NCBI GenBank assembly: GCA_903844385.1
Contig: CAIMTJ010000093.1
Span: 22,434-86,433, forward strand
Reading direction: 5' to 3'
Length of the DNA stretch: 64,000 nt
Source: an uncultured Burkholderiales bacterium
GTDB taxonomy: Bacteria; Pseudomonadota; Gammaproteobacteria; Burkholderiales; Burkholderiaceae_C
The notes beneath the pieces are model-generated. The model was given only the letters and a program-made list of their open reading frames with translations, was not told the DNA's origin and ran no database searches. How positions within the stretch are numbered: the stretch's first letter is position 1; each line of letters begins with the position of its first letter. Of this stretch, positions 63,143 through 64,000 are shown one piece after another. A program made the translations under genes and the position numbers.

Positions 63143-63674
63143 GCAGACCCAACACAGCCCCGAGCATCCCCCCTCCAACGCCCAGCCAGGGTCGGCTTGG
63201 GGCTGCGCCAGCGACTCCACCTGGAGCGCGGGCCTCTTGATCAAGCCTTTGCGTGAGGGCGACCTCGATGCCTTGCTCAGCATTGAACAGACCACCTATG
63301 GCAAGCCCTGGACCCGCGGGAACTTCACGGACGCGTTAAAGCACGACAATTGGTGCGACTTGCTCTGGCAAGGCGACACCTTGATCGGCTACTTTGTCGC
63401 CATGAAAGGCCACCAAGAGGTGCATCTGCTCAACCTCACCGTGCACAAAGACTACCGCGCTAAAGGACTGGGTTTGCTGCTGCTCAATGTGGTGTTGACC
63501 CGAGCCCTTCAAGTGCAAGCGCAATGGATTTGGCTTGAAGTGCGCGTCAGCAATGCGCGCGCCATTGCGGTGTATGAGCGTTTTGGTTTTCGGGTGGTGG
63601 GGGAGCGCAAGAATTACTACCCCCTCTCGCCTGGCGTGCGCGAGGACGCCAAGATCATGAGCCGGAGACTGTGA
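63135..63674 (+). CDS. rimI: Ribosomal protein S18-alanine N-acetyltransferase
   Basis: A 179-residue GNAT acetyltransferase. The acetyl-CoA site is HKDYRAKGLGLLLLNVV (variant of Q/RxxGxG/A), followed by WLEVRVSNARAIAVYERFGFRVVGERKNYYP, which matches RimI. The N-terminal 30 residues are an extra Ser/Pro/His-rich segment. It acetylates the N-terminal alanine of ribosomal protein S18. It overlaps tsaB by 8 bases and is followed two bases later by the next gene; tsaB-rimI-udg is a usual order in this group. Confidence 0.93.
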   Translation: MLRQTQHSPEHPPSNAQPGSAWGCASDSTWSAGLLIKPLREGDLDALLSIEQTTYGKPWTRGNFTDALKHDNWCDLLWQGDTLIGYFVAMKGHQEVHLLNLTVHKDYRAKGLGLLLLNVVLTRALQVQAQWIWLEVRVSNARAIAVYERFGFRVVGERKNYYPLSPGVREDAKIMSRRL

Positions 63675-63676
63675 GG

Positions 63677-64000
63677 ATGCAACTCAACGATCGACAACTC
63701 GACATCTTGCAGGAAATGGGCATCTCTCTGTTGGGCCGAGAATTCGCCTCAACGCTTTCTGCGCTGCCGCCGCTCGCGCTTGCTTCATCACTTGAGCGCG
63801 AGCTCACCCACCCCCAAGCCGCCGACACCCCGTCTAGCCGCCAGGCTCCAAGCACCCGGCCCGCGCGCGCGCCTTCGAGCGCGGCTCCCCCATCGAGCAC
63901 ACTGGCCCGCGCGCACGAGCGCGCTCCACGCGAGCCCCTGCCCGAGCTCGAGTCCATGCCCTGGCAAGCACTGCTCGAACAAGCGCAACACTGCCAGGCC
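63677..64000 (+). CDS. Uracil-DNA glycosylase family 4 protein (partial, N-terminus only)
   Basis: An open frame from ATG 63677 (MQLNDRQLDILQEMGISLLG) runs off the right edge. It has a Pro/Ala/Ser-rich linker and then WQALLEQAQHCQA, which looks like the start of the W..L...V..C..C iron-sulphur motif of family-4 uracil-DNA glycosylases. Assignment depends on this motif and on the position after rimI; the catalytic part is not in the window. Confidence 0.7.
   Translation, partial: MQLNDRQLDILQEMGISLLGREFASTLSALPPLALASSLERELTHPQAADTPSSRQAPSTRPARAPSSAAPPSSTLARAHERAPREPLPELESMPWQALLEQAQHCQA

Overview
The window looks like housekeeping chromosome from a betaproteobacterium of the order Burkholderiales, most likely Comamonadaceae-like. 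This rests on recalled gene order, not a search: a marR-type gene divergent from recA with recX, sucC-sucD and terC nearby, the split three-gene transhydrogenase, purE-purK-sua5, a DUF3717+DUF1289 fusion protein, and yajC-secD-secF. I see no rRNA, tRNA, CRISPR array, insertion sequence, integrase or prophage. Coding density is high, with many ATGA stop/start overlaps, and GC content is moderately high throughout.

Layout. 0-2.2 kb: pntAA-pntAB-pntB (minus; pntB runs off the left edge). 2.4-5.3 kb: a Nudix hydrolase and an orphan molybdenum hydroxylase large subunit. 5.4-9.9 kb: topoisomerase III with a lysine-rich tail and a SWIB domain, divergent from a SET-domain methyltransferase and birA. 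10-17.7 kb: GST, marR, recA, recX, argC, sucCD and terC, with a strongly folded leader in front of terC. 17.7-22.5 kb: moaC, a periplasmic M48 protease, small membrane and DUF genes, purB. 22.7-30.8 kb: a GST, then a compact eight-gene minus-strand operon (periplasmic glutathione peroxidase, FAD oxidoreductase, DUF1365, cyclopropane-fatty-acid-synthase-like methyltransferase, GPH transporter, DUF3833 lipoprotein, SDR, NTF2-like) that reads as a membrane-lipid modification or oxidative-stress module. 31-41.4 kb: rfaE2, glnE, yhdP, nitrilase-family amidase, mltA. 41.6-45.1 kb: yajC-secD-secF. 45.1-48.7 kb: smg, def, fmt, azlC and a frameshifted azlD. 48.8-54.3 kb: pgk, a fatty acid desaturase, pyk, fba. 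54.6-59.6 kb: purC, a thioredoxin-TPR protein, purE, purK, tsaC/sua5. 59.6-64 kb: an SGNH-like lipoprotein, dacB, tsaB, rimI and the start of a family-4 uracil-DNA glycosylase.

How the genes fit together. Most of the window is central metabolism (TCA step, lower glycolysis, purine synthesis, transhydrogenase), protein export and maturation (Sec, def, fmt, rimI), tRNA t6A synthesis (tsaB, tsaC) and envelope maintenance (yhdP, mltA, dacB, rfaE2, M48 protease). The least ordinary content is the eight-gene lipid operon, the pairing of a SWIB-tailed topoisomerase with a SET methyltransferase, the unassigned folded RNA ahead of terC, the orphan CoxL-like subunit, the azlD frameshift, a run of seven GGGTTTT repeats after pgk, and several interlocked start or stop codons.
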